Under the pieces are notes generated by a model. It had not been told where the DNA came from and did no database searches. It saw nothing but the letters and a program-made list of their open reading frames with translations. Made by a program: the position numbers and the translations under genes. DNA of 64,000 bases. Source: Microbacterium hatanonis. Its GTDB lineage: Bacteria; Actinomycetota; Actinomycetes; Actinomycetales; Microbacteriaceae. Positions 9,296-18,899 of the stretch are shown here, one piece after another. The stretch covers positions 558,001 to 622,000 of the forward strand of contig NZ_VRSV01000002.1 of assembly GCF_008017415.1 (NCBI RefSeq), given 5' to 3'. Each line of letters starts with the position of its first letter. Positions within the stretch are counted from its first letter, which is position 1.

Positions 9296-10507
9296 GTGAC
9301 CTCCTCCGCGACGCCTGACCACGTTCGTCCCGACCTCGATCGGCCGCTCACGATCTTGATCGGCTGCGACACCTTCGCGCCCGACATCAACGGAGCCGCG
9401 CGCTTCGCCGAGCGCCTCGCGGCCGGCCTGGTCGCCCGCGGACACGACGTGCACGTCGCCGCTCCGAACACCGAGTACCGTCGCGCGGCGCCGCGTACCG
9501 AGGTGGTCGAGGACCAGCCGATGACACTGCACCGGTTGCCGTCCGTGCGCTGGCCTCCCCACGACTGGCTCCGTTTCGTCTGGCCGTGGCGGTCGAAGCA
9601 CTACGCGCGTCAGGTGCTCGACGCGGTCAAGCCCGACGTCGTGCACATCCAGTCGCACATCGTGCTGGGTCGCGGTCTCGCCCGCGAGGCGCGGAAGCGC
9701 GGCATCCCGATCGTCGCGACCAACCACGTCATGGCCGAGAACCTGCTCGACTTCACGGCCCTCCCCGCGTTCCTCAACCGCTACATCCTGGCGCTCGCCT
9801 GGGCCGATGCGAAGCGTACGTTCGACATGACTCGCGCGGTCACGACGCCCACGCGGAACGCCGCCGACTTCCTCGAGTCGACGATCGACCTCCACGGCGT
9901 GATCCCGATCAGCTGCGGCATCGACAAAGCGAACTACACGGCCGACCTCACCCCGCGCGACGCGAACCGCATCCTCTTCGTCGGACGACTGACGACCGAG
10001 AAGGGGATCGACGTTCTGCTGAAGGCCGTCGCGAAGCTCGATCCGTCCCTCGACGTGTCGGTCGACCTCGTCGGCGGCGGCGATCAGCGCAAGAACCTGG
10101 AGACCCTGAGCGACCAGCTCGGCATCGGGTCGCGCGTCACGTTCCACGGCCACGCCTCGGAAGCCGACCTGCGCGCGCTGTACACGCGTGCCAGCGTGTT
10201 CGCGATCGCCTCGATCGCCGAGCTGCAGTCGATCGCGACGATGGAGGCCATGGCCTCCGGGCTGCCGGTCGTGGCCGCGAACGCGGTCGCGCTGCCGCAT
10301 CTCGTGCACGACGGAGAGAACGGCTTCCTGTTCGAGCCGGGCAACGACGACGAGCTCGCCGCGCGCCTCACCGACGTGCTGACCGCTTCTCCCGACGAAC
10401 GCCTGCGCATGCAGCAGGCATCGCTCGACGGTGTCATCGTGCACGACATCGGCCGCACCCTCGACACCTTCGAAGCCCTCTACCGGGGCGAGCCGACCCC
10501 CTCGTAG
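9296..10507 (+). CDS. GT4-family glycosyltransferase
   Basis: 403-residue GT-B glycosyltransferase. N-terminal Rossmann half (TILIGCDTFAPDINGAARFAERLAAG cut here to its key DINGAA loop), C-terminal half with RILFVGRLTTEKGIDVLL and the E-x7-E type segment ASIAELQSIATMEAMASGLP that binds the sugar-nucleotide. Resembles the PimB/MgtA group of retaining transferases acting on lipids in actinobacteria, but the acceptor cannot be told. The GTG at 9296 is the last in-frame start before the conserved N-terminus; no Shine-Dalgarno is evident. A possible -10 box TACAGT lies at 9233-9238, giving a leader of about 50 bases. Five bases separate it from the next glycosyltransferase. Confidence 0.82.
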   Translation: MTSSATPDHVRPDLDRPLTILIGCDTFAPDINGAARFAERLAAGLVARGHDVHVAAPNTEYRRAAPRTEVVEDQPMTLHRLPSVRWPPHDWLRFVWPWRSKHYARQVLDAVKPDVVHIQSHIVLGRGLAREARKRGIPIVATNHVMAENLLDFTALPAFLNRYILALAWADAKRTFDMTRAVTTPTRNAADFLESTIDLHGVIPISCGIDKANYTADLTPRDANRILFVGRLTTEKGIDVLLKAVAKLDPSLDVSVDLVGGGDQRKNLETLSDQLGIGSRVTFHGHASEADLRALYTRASVFAIASIAELQSIATMEAMASGLPVVAANAVALPHLVHDGENGFLFEPGNDDELAARLTDVLTASPDERLRMQQASLDGVIVHDIGRTLDTFEALYRGEPTPS

Positions 10508-10511
10508 CGCC

Positions 10512-11804
10512 ATGCACGTCGTGATGTTCGGCGACCAGCACGTCGAGTCCTCGGGCGGCGCGCAGGTGTCGATGCGGCTGCAGCGGCGCTTCCTCGAGCG
10601 CGCGGGGCACACCGTGACGATCGTCGCCCCGCGCCTGCATGCGCGACGCATCGACGATCCGGCCTACCTCGACCTCCCCTCGGTGCCCATCACCCCCGAC
10701 CGCGAGTACGCCATGACCGTGCCCGGTCGCCGAACCGACCGACGGCTCGACATCGCGATGACCGGGCGGCCTCCCGTCGACGTGGTGCACGTGCAGGCCG
10801 ACTTCTGGGGCGCGGTCATCGGGCACCGGTTCGCTCGCCGGCACGGCCTGCCCGTCGTCCACACGATGCACAACCGCGTCGACGTCGGCATCGAGGCCAC
10901 AGCGCCGTTCCCGACGCTCGTCCTCCGGGTGCTCAACGTGTGGGCGGGGCGGATGCTGGGGCCCGTTCATCGTCGGAGGATCGCGCCGTCGTCGGAGGAT
11001 CGCGCCGAAATGCTCCGTCCGCCCGACGATTCTCCGACGCAGATCGCACCGCGCGGCAGGGACGGGTGGGCGTATCTCCGGATGCTCGCCGAGGGCGCCG
11101 ACGCCGTCACCGCGCCCTCGTCGCACTTCGCGCACAGGCTCGAGCAGCACGGCGTCTTCCCCCGGGTCGACGTGGTCTGGAACGGCATCGACGACGAGAT
11201 CCTGGATGCCGCGCTCGACCGCGCACGGGTCGAGACGCAGCATCCGTCGCGCCCTCGTTTCGTGTGGGTCGGGCGCATGAGCCCCGAGAAGCGGCTGCTG
11301 CCGTTCCTGCGCGCGGTCATCGAGTCGAAGGTCGCGGCCGACATCGAGATCATCGGCGGAGGCGGGCAGCTGCGCGCCGCCCGCCGGATCGTCGAGGCGG
11401 TCACCGCTCCCACGGGGGTGGAGTTCGCCGGGCGCCTTCCGTACGCCGAAACGCTCCGCCGCATCGGAGCGGCCGATGCGGTCGTGCAGACCTCGATCGG
11501 CTTCGAGACGCAGGGCATGACCGTGTTCGAGGCGGCGTCGCTGGGCACCCCGGCCGTGGTGTGCGACCCCGACATCGCCGCGGAGCTGAGCTCGGGCTAC
11601 TGGGCGGTCGCCGACGCCTCGACCGCCGCGCTCGCTCGCGCCCTGGTCGACGCCGCCGCCGACATCGTCGACGGCGCGTCGCCTCGGCCCGACGCGGCCG
11701 TCGCCGAGGCGTTCCGGCAGTCGTCGCGGACGGCGGCGATGCTCGCGGTGTACGACCGGGCGATCTCGCTCAGCCGCGGAAGGCGAACAGCAGGAGGGTC
11801 GTGA
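10512..11804 (+). CDS. GT4-family glycosyltransferase with internal repeat insert
   Basis: 430-residue GT-B transferase. N-terminal domain begins MHVVMFGDQHVESSGGAQ; C-terminal domain has FVWVGRMSPEKRLLPFL and the donor-binding segment QTSIGFETQGMTVFEAASLGTP. The frame opens earlier, but the ATG at 10512 starts exactly at the GT-B N-terminus, 5 bases after the upstream stop. Residues about 154-186 (VHRRRIAPSSEDRAEM and following) look like an insert: the DNA there has two 18-bp direct repeats plus an inverted partial copy (see repeat at 10971). The 3' end overlaps the convergent membrane protein gene by 35 bases. Acceptor unknown; likely acts in the same envelope glycan or glycolipid as its neighbour. 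Confidence 0.82.
   Translation: MHVVMFGDQHVESSGGAQVSMRLQRRFLERAGHTVTIVAPRLHARRIDDPAYLDLPSVPITPDREYAMTVPGRRTDRRLDIAMTGRPPVDVVHVQADFWGAVIGHRFARRHGLPVVHTMHNRVDVGIEATAPFPTLVLRVLNVWAGRMLGPVHRRRIAPSSEDRAEMLRPPDDSPTQIAPRGRDGWAYLRMLAEGADAVTAPSSHFAHRLEQHGVFPRVDVVWNGIDDEILDAALDRARVETQHPSRPRFVWVGRMSPEKRLLPFLRAVIESKVAADIEIIGGGGQLRAARRIVEAVTAPTGVEFAGRLPYAETLRRIGAADAVVQTSIGFETQGMTVFEAASLGTPAVVCDPDIAAELSSGYWAVADASTAALARALVDAAADIVDGASPRPDAAVAEAFRQSSRTAAMLAVYDRAISLSRGRRTAGGS
10971..11039. repeat. Palindromic repeat inside a glycosyltransferase gene
   Basis: Two exact copies of cgtcggaggatcgcgccg at 10971-10988 and 10990-11007, one base apart, followed by cgattctccgacg at 11027-11039, which is the inverse of cgtcggaggatcg with one mismatch. 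The unit can fold into a stem-loop and is translated in frame as a charged linker between the two GT-B domains. It looks like a REP-type element captured in a coding region. Confidence 0.6.
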
Positions 11805-12141
11805 GCTGTCCGGCCAGCAGGCCGAACAGAACGACCGTCCCGCCGCCGAGGCCGATCCCGGCGAGAGCCTTCGGACGGTCGCGGGCGGCGAGCCCCATCG
11901 CGCCGAGCACGATCGCCGCGATGGCGACCAGACCCTGCAGCACCGCGAAGACGGTGGTGAACAGACCGTAGAGGTCGTAGCGCATCGCGGCGCTCCCGAG
12001 CACCGCCGCCGACACGACCGCCGACACCAGCTGGAGAGCGAGGGCGGCAGCGACGAGGATGACCGAGATCAGCCCACCGGGATTGCCTGGACGGCGACCG
12101 GTGTCGTGCGGGTGGTGCGCGGAGTGCGGGGGATTCGTCAC
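11770..12141 (-). CDS. Small membrane protein, 123 aa
   Basis: A His/Pro-rich hydrophilic N-terminus (about 25 residues) is followed by three to four hydrophobic segments (residues about 25-48, 60-85, 98-120) separated by short polar loops, as in DUF4190-like actinobacterial membrane proteins. GTG start at 12141 with GAGG about 5 bases upstream. The last 35 bases lie within the 3' end of the opposite-strand glycosyltransferase gene. No function assigned; inner-membrane location is inferred from hydrophobicity. Confidence 0.6.
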   Translation of the reverse strand: MTNPPHSAHHPHDTGRRPGNPGGLISVILVAAALALQLVSAVVSAAVLGSAAMRYDLYGLFTTVFAVLQGLVAIAAIVLGAMGLAARDRPKALAGIGLGGGTVVLFGLLAGQLTTLLLFAFRG

Positions 12142-12184
12142 GGTCGCCTCATCTCGTCGGCACGAGTCTAGGGAAGCCGTGAGC

Positions 12185-12301
12185 TCAGGGCAGGCGGCGG
12201 TGATCGGTGGGGATGCGGCGGTACCCGTCGGTGAAGAGGGTGCGGATGGATGCCGCGATCGCGACGGCGGCGATGAGGGCGGAGGCGAGGAGAACGATCA
12301 T
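12185..12301 (-). CDS. 38-residue single-span membrane protein (DGYRRxPT tail)
   Basis: MIVLLASALIAAVAIAAS forms one membrane helix, followed by a basic tail IRTLFTDGYRRIPTDHRRLP. Small proteins with a hydrophobic N-terminus and a DGYRR-P-T tail are, to my recollection, widespread in actinobacteria, but I cannot verify this here. The start is supported by TAGCGT at 12309-12314, 7 bases upstream (leaderless pattern). It diverges from the AraC-type regulator gene and shares its 96-bp control region. Confidence 0.55.
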   Translation of the reverse strand: MIVLLASALIAAVAIAASIRTLFTDGYRRIPTDHRRLP

Positions 12302-12338
12302 GGCAGTAACGCTACGTTTGCGCAGATCGCGCCACGAG

Positions 12339-12373
12339 TGGCAGGATGGACATGCATCGAAAGTTTCCTGCCA
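12339..12373. promoter_or_regulatory. Inverted repeat operator TGGCAGGA-N19-TCCTGCCA
   Basis: Perfect 8-bp arms at 12339-12346 and 12366-12373 in an unusually AT-rich stretch between the small membrane protein gene and the AraC-type regulator. The right arm ends 12 bases before the regulator's -10 box (TAAGGT, 12386-12391). Probably an autoregulatory site for the regulator (inference). Confidence 0.5.
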
Positions 12374-12397
12374 AACGCCTCGTTCTAAGGTCGTGCC

Positions 12398-13411
12398 ATG
12401 AAAACGGTCGCCGTCATCGTCCAGCACGGGTTCGCGCCCTTCGAGTTCGGCCTCGCCTGCGAGGCCTTCGGGCTCGACCGCAGCGACGACGGGATCGAGC
12501 CCTTCGATTTCCGCATCCTCGCGGCCGAACCGGGCGCCATATCGAGCAACCTCGGGTTCTCGATCAACGTCGAGCATGACCTCGCCTTCGCCGACGAGGC
12601 CGACCTCGTGGTCGTCACGCCGATCCCGCGCGAGGACTGGGGGCGCGTCGACGAGCGCGTCGCCGACGTCGTGCGGCGAGCGGCCGCGCGAGGCGCCTGG
12701 CTCCTGAGCGTGTGCAGCGGCTCGTTCGTGCTCGCCGCCGCCGGGGTGCTCGACGGTCGTCGTGCGACGACGCACTGGCGGTACGCCGATGTCATGGCAT
12801 CGATGTACCCCGCGATCGACGTCGACCCCGACGTGCTCTACGTGCAGGCCGACCGCATCATCACCAGTGCCGGCACCGCCGCGGGGCTCGACGCGTGCCT
12901 GCACCTGCTGCGGCAGGAGCTCGGCGCCGAGATGGCGAACATCATCGCTCGCCGCATGGTCGTGCCGCCGCAGCGCGATGGGGGGCAGGCGCAGTTCATC
13001 GTCGCGCCGCTTCCGATCGAGGCCTCGCTGTCGCTCGCCCCGGTGAGCGACTGGATGCTGCAGAACCTCGCACTCGACCTCACGGTCGATCAGCTCGCGG
13101 CGCGGGCGCACATGTCGCCGCGCACGTTCGCGCGGCGGTTCAAGGCCGACTTCGGCGCGACGCCGGCTGCCTGGCTGGGGCGCCAGCGCATCATCCACGC
13201 GCAACGGCTGCTCGAGCAGTCGGGGCTCGGGCTCGACCGCATCGCCGCCGAGAGCGGGTTCGGCTCGGCCGCCGTGCTGCGCCAGAACTTCGCGCGCACC
13301 CTCGGGATCACCCCGACCGCCTATCGCGCCCGGTTCGCCTGCACCGACGAGGCCCAGGAGGCGGTCGTCGGGGCCGGGTCCGTGACGCCCGAACTCGCGC
13401 CCGTCGCCTGA
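12398..13411 (+). CDS. GlxA-type AraC-family regulator (DJ-1 domain + HTH)
   Basis: 337 residues. Residues about 1-185 form a DJ-1/PfpI class I amidotransferase-like domain; the nucleophile-elbow Cys is present in LLSVCSGSFVLAAAGVLDGR. Residues about 220-320 hold the two AraC helix-turn-helix motifs (LTVDQLAARAHMSPRTFARR; the second is LDRIAAESGFGSAAVLRQNF). This architecture is typical of GlxA/FtrA transcription activators that respond to small metabolites. The ATG at 12398 has TAAGGT 6 bases upstream (12386-12391) and no Shine-Dalgarno, so it is probably leaderless. A perfect inverted repeat just upstream suggests autoregulation. The target genes are not evident. Confidence 0.85.
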   Translation: MKTVAVIVQHGFAPFEFGLACEAFGLDRSDDGIEPFDFRILAAEPGAISSNLGFSINVEHDLAFADEADLVVVTPIPREDWGRVDERVADVVRRAAARGAWLLSVCSGSFVLAAAGVLDGRRATTHWRYADVMASMYPAIDVDPDVLYVQADRIITSAGTAAGLDACLHLLRQELGAEMANIIARRMVVPPQRDGGQAQFIVAPLPIEASLSLAPVSDWMLQNLALDLTVDQLAARAHMSPRTFARRFKADFGATPAAWLGRQRIIHAQRLLEQSGLGLDRIAAESGFGSAAVLRQNFARTLGITPTAYRARFACTDEAQEAVVGAGSVTPELAPVA

Positions 13412-13422
13412 TCGGGCGGACG

Positions 13423-13439
13423 GGCCGCCTCAGGCGGCC
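13423..13439. terminator. Short stem-loop between convergent genes
   Basis: GGCCGCC-TCA-GGCGGCC, a perfect 7-bp stem whose 3-base loop is the stop codon of the minus-strand DUF2252 gene. It sits directly between two convergent genes and could act in both directions. No T tract. Confidence 0.4.
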
Positions 13440-14785
13440 GCGAACGCGGCGTGGTCCGCGCGGGTGAGGTCGGCGTAGGCGTAAGCCCAGTCGACGATCG
13501 GATCGGCGAGGGCCCGCCCGCCCCCCGCGTAGCCGGCGACGGCGGCGGCGTTCGGCGACTGTGCGTGCGCGCGCGCGAGCGTGGCCGCGCACGCCTGCGC
13601 GTAGCGCTGGAAGGGCGCGTCGTCGAGTTCGACCATCTCGATCCCGCCCTTCATGTCGTGGAACTGCCGCACGTAATAGTCCTGGTCGGGGCTGCGGACG
13701 TGCCCGAGGAACGGATCGGACACCGCCTGCAGCACCCGCTGCAGGGAGACCACGCGGGCGCCCTCCCCGAATGCTGCGACCACGTCGGTCAGTGCGGCGG
13801 GCTGATGGACACCCCCGTACTGCTCGAGCACGCTCCGTCCCGCCTCCTTGCCCTGCAGCATGAGCGCGTGCCCGTCGCCGTCCTGCAGCAGCACGAGGAA
13901 GCAGCGGGTGCCGACGCTCCCGACGCCGACCACGCGGAGCACGACGTCGACGGCCTCGTAGTGGGAGAGCAGCATCCGCACGTCGACGTTCACCGAGGCG
14001 CGGTAGTCGCCGTCGACGGCGAGCATCAGGCGGCTGGTGTCGAGATCGACGTGGACGGTGGTCGGGGGCTGCTCCACGAAGGCGAGACGGCCTCCGTCTC
14101 CCTCGGTCGTGAGCCTGCGCACCGCCCGCTTGCCCGTGCGGCGCTTGGCGTCGCGGATGGCCTCGACGACGACGCTCCGCGACTGCGGGTCGTAGGAGTC
14201 GAGAAGCTCCTGCGGGCTGAAATGCTCGAAGTACCGCGCCAGTGGGTCGCGTTCGACCAGGCGGTCGAGCACTCGGGCGTAGGTGCGCACGGCCGCGGCC
14301 GCCGACTCCCGCACGACGCGGTCGTCGCGCGACGTCTCCTGGCCGGCGAGGACGACGCTGGTGACGAGCCGCTTGAGGTCCCACTCCCACGGCGCCCACG
14401 CGGCCTCGTCGAAGTCATTGAGGTCGAACACGAGCGATCGCTGCGGCGAGGCGTAGAACCCGAAGTTCGCCACGTGCGCGTCGCCGCAGGACGCCACGGA
14501 GATCCCCGTGCTCGCGTCGCGCGCGAGATCCGCCGCCATGACGGCGGCGGCCCCCCGATAGAACGCGAAGACGCTCGCCGACATGCGCTCCGCCCGCATC
14601 GGTACGAGCTCGGGCACCCGCGAGGTGTTCTGCGACGCCAGGACGCCGAGAGGGTCGCGGCCGGTGGTGGTGAGCAGAGCCAGATCGCGGCGCGGAAGCC
14701 GCTGCCGCGCGTCCCTCCCGAAGGCGCGGCGGTCGGCGGAGCTCGGCGGGGGGTTGCGCGGTTCTGCGGGTGCGGGCGTCGTCAC
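13430..14785 (-). CDS. DUF2252 family protein
   Basis: 451 residues, matching the family length. Characteristic stretches: VPMRAERMSASVFAFYRGAA (residues about 60-80), CGDAHVANFGFYASP (about 103-118) and VFDLNDFDEAAWAPWEWDLK. The last two resemble the catalytic and metal-binding loops (HxxN...D) of protein-kinase-like/aminoglycoside phosphotransferase folds, so a phosphotransferase activity is plausible but unproven. GTG start at 14785 with TACGGT at 14792-14797, 6 bases upstream: leaderless pattern. Divergent from clpB. Confidence 0.85.
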   Translation of the reverse strand: MTTPAPAEPRNPPPSSADRRAFGRDARQRLPRRDLALLTTTGRDPLGVLASQNTSRVPELVPMRAERMSASVFAFYRGAAAVMAADLARDASTGISVASCGDAHVANFGFYASPQRSLVFDLNDFDEAAWAPWEWDLKRLVTSVVLAGQETSRDDRVVRESAAAAVRTYARVLDRLVERDPLARYFEHFSPQELLDSYDPQSRSVVVEAIRDAKRRTGKRAVRRLTTEGDGGRLAFVEQPPTTVHVDLDTSRLMLAVDGDYRASVNVDVRMLLSHYEAVDVVLRVVGVGSVGTRCFLVLLQDGDGHALMLQGKEAGRSVLEQYGGVHQPAALTDVVAAFGEGARVVSLQRVLQAVSDPFLGHVRSPDQDYYVRQFHDMKGGIEMVELDDAPFQRYAQACAATLARAHAQSPNAAAVAGYAGGGRALADPIVDWAYAYADLTRADHAAFAAA

Positions 14786-14840
14786 GGCATCACCGTAGTC
14801 CTCCGCCGCGAGGGCTGGTGGGAAAGGTGGCGCGCTGATA

Positions 14841-14865
14841 AAGTTGAGTCAGACGCACTCAACTT
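14841..14865. promoter_or_regulatory. HAIR element (HspR operator) of clpB
   Basis: AAGTTGAGT-N7-ACTCAACTT: perfect 9-bp arms at 14841-14849 and 14857-14865. The established HspR-associated inverted repeat is CTTGAGT-N7-ACTCAAG, so only the outermost C/G of the 7-bp core differs. Located 34 bases before the clpB start; expected to make clpB heat-shock inducible by release of HspR. Confidence 0.85.
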
Positions 14866-14898
14866 TTCTCGAGTGCTCCCCGAATTTCAGGAGACCGC

Positions 14899-17067
<2,169 letters not shown>

Positions 17068-17079
17068 GCTGGCGCGTAC

Positions 17080-17119
17080 CTCCTTCGGCCCTCGAACGAG
17101 ATGCATCCCGGCGAAGGAG
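17080..17119 (+). promoter_or_regulatory. Inverted repeat covering the ppk2 ribosome binding site
   Basis: CTCCTTCG (17080-17087) and CGAAGGAG (17112-17119) are perfect complements; the right arm is the AAGGAG ribosome site of ppk2. A TAGGCT box at 17065-17070, overlapping the clpB stop codon, could start a transcript near 17077 whose leader folds over the ribosome site. Inference only. Confidence 0.4.
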
Positions 17120-17126
17120 CGTGCGC

Positions 17127-17942
17127 GTGTCGAAGAAGGTCAAGCGGGTCCCGAAGAAGGCCTACGAGGCGGAGCTCGAGCGGTTGCAGATCGAGCTCGT
17201 CGAGATGCAGCAGTGGGTGACGTCGGTCGGCGCGCGGGTGCTGGTCATCTTCGAGGGACGGGATGCGGCGGGCAAGGGCGGCGCGATCAAACGCGTCATG
17301 CAATACCTGAACCCGCGCCACGCGCGCGTGGTGGCTCTGCCCCAGCCGTCGGATCGCGAGCGCGGGCAGTGGTACTTCCAGCGCTACATCGAACGGCTTC
17401 CGGCGGCGGGCGAGATCGTGCTCATGGATCGCTCCTGGTACAACCGCGCGGGCGTGGAGCGCGTGATGGGGTACTCGTCGGACGAGGAGTATCAGCGCTT
17501 CCTCCTGCAGACGCCCATCGTCGAGCGCCTGCTCGTCGCCGACGGCATCATCGTTCTCAAGTACTGGTTCTCGGTCTCCGACGGCGTGCAGCAGGATCGC
17601 TTCGCCTCCCGGCTGAACGACCCGATGCGCCGATGGAAGCTCTCGCCCACCGACCTCGAGTCGATCGTGCGGTGGGAGGACTATTCGCGGGCGAAGGACG
17701 CCATGTTCGACGCCACCGACATCGATGAAGCGCCCTGGTGGACGATCGAGAGCGACGACAAGCGCGCCTCGCGCCTCAACGCCATCGCGCATCTGCTGAG
17801 CAGCATCCCTTACCAGCGACTCGAACCCGACGAGATCCAGATCCCCGACCGCCCGCCGGTCGCCCACTACGAGCGGCCGCCGCGCGACCTGCACCGCTCG
17901 GTGCCCGACATCGCGAGCACTCTGGGCAAGAAGGGGAAGTGA
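17127..17942 (+). CDS. ppk2: Polyphosphate kinase 2
   Basis: 271-residue single-domain PPK2: transfers phosphate between polyphosphate and nucleotides. Walker A GRDAAGKGG (about 44-52), lid-side QPSDRERGQWYFQRY, Walker B MDRSWYNRAGVERVMG. The GTG at 17127 is preferred over the one at 17121, because AAGGAG (17114-17119) is 7 bases from the former and 1 base from the latter. Which PPK2 class (NDP or NMP phosphorylation) cannot be decided by eye. Follows clpB by 59 bases, a sensible pairing with stress physiology. Confidence 0.9.
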   Translation: MSKKVKRVPKKAYEAELERLQIELVEMQQWVTSVGARVLVIFEGRDAAGKGGAIKRVMQYLNPRHARVVALPQPSDRERGQWYFQRYIERLPAAGEIVLMDRSWYNRAGVERVMGYSSDEEYQRFLLQTPIVERLLVADGIIVLKYWFSVSDGVQQDRFASRLNDPMRRWKLSPTDLESIVRWEDYSRAKDAMFDATDIDEAPWWTIESDDKRASRLNAIAHLLSSIPYQRLEPDEIQIPDRPPVAHYERPPRDLHRSVPDIASTLGKKGK

Positions 17943-17961
17943 CCGCGGGTAACGTCGGAGC

Positions 17962-18804
17962 ATGAAGACGGTGCGGGCGCTCTGGGGCTCGACTCATCCC
18001 GGTCCGGCGCTCGTCGTCACGGCGCTCTCGCTCGCCCTCGGTATCGCCACGGGGCTCGATGCCGCGCGCATCGCCCTCCTCGTCGCGTCTGTCCTGTGCA
18101 ACCAGATCTCCGTCGGCCTCTCGAACGACGCCATCGACGCGAGTCGCGATCGCGCCGTCGGTCGCACCGACAAGCCGATCGCGGCGGGCGTCGTCTCGGT
18201 GCAGCTCGCGCTCGGCGTCGCGGTGGGGGCGGTCGTCGCATCGCTGGCGCTCTCGGCCGTGCTCGGGTTCGGGATGCTGGCGGGGCAGGCCCTCATGATT
18301 GCCGGGGCCTGGGCCTACAACGCGGGCCTGAAGTCCTCGGTCTTCTCACTCGCGCCCTTCCTCGTCAGCTTCGGCGTGTTCCCCTCGCTCGCCACGCTCT
18401 CGGCCCCCGCGCCGACCCTCGCGCCGTTCTGGGCGGCGATCGCCGGGGCCGCGCTCGGCGCGGCGGTGCACCTCACCAACGTGCTCCCCGACCTCGACGA
18501 CGACCGGGCGACTGGGGTTCGCGGGTTCCCGCATCGCATCGGACCTCGCGCGTCCGCGCTCCTCGCCGTCGGGGGGCTCTTCCTCGGAGCGGCGGCGGTG
18601 CTCCTCGGGCCCGTCGACGGCGACCTCGGGCGGATCGCCTGGCCCGGGTGGCTGTTCGCGGCGGCCGTCGTCGTCGTGGCGGTGGCCACAGGCGTTCGCG
18701 CCCTCGTACGCCCGCCCGATCGCACGGTGTTCCGTCTCGTGATGCTGGCCGCCCTGCTGCTGGCCGCGCAGCTGGTCGCGACGGGGTCGGCGCTCAGCGG
18801 CTGA
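17962..18804 (+). CDS. UbiA-family prenyltransferase
   Basis: 280-residue polytopic membrane protein with eight or nine hydrophobic segments. It carries both aspartate-rich motifs of the UbiA superfamily: NDAIDASRDRAVGRTDKP (about 52-70), in the NDxxDxxxD form, and NVLPDLDDDRATG (about 173-186). The family prenylates aromatic or other acceptors with Mg-bound polyprenyl diphosphate at the membrane. TAACGT at 17950-17955 lies 6 bases before the ATG (leaderless pattern). It converges on the type III PKS-methyltransferase-hydroxylase operon, so prenylation of the polyketide phenol/quinone is a reasonable guess; a role in an unrelated quinone cannot be excluded. Confidence 0.82.
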   Translation: MKTVRALWGSTHPGPALVVTALSLALGIATGLDAARIALLVASVLCNQISVGLSNDAIDASRDRAVGRTDKPIAAGVVSVQLALGVAVGAVVASLALSAVLGFGMLAGQALMIAGAWAYNAGLKSSVFSLAPFLVSFGVFPSLATLSAPAPTLAPFWAAIAGAALGAAVHLTNVLPDLDDDRATGVRGFPHRIGPRASALLAVGGLFLGAAAVLLGPVDGDLGRIAWPGWLFAAAVVVVAVATGVRALVRPPDRTVFRLVMLAALLLAAQLVATGSALSG

Positions 18805-18814
18805 GCCCGAGTCC

Positions 18815-18886
18815 GCGAGACGTCATCCCCGCTACGAGACTGCGCGCGAGGGCTGCAGTCTCGTATCCAGGATGATGTCTCGCGGG
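18815..18886. repeat. 72-bp nested palindrome, copy 1
   Basis: Lies between convergent genes, 10 bases after the UbiA stop. Outer arms GAGACGTCATCC and GGATGATGTCTC (one G-T mismatch) enclose perfect inner 11-bp arms TACGAGACTGC and GCAGTCTCGTA. A second copy of identical length at 61267-61338 matches at about 52 of 72 positions. Confidence 0.7.
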
Positions 18887-18899
18887 CGAGGGGCGCCCG

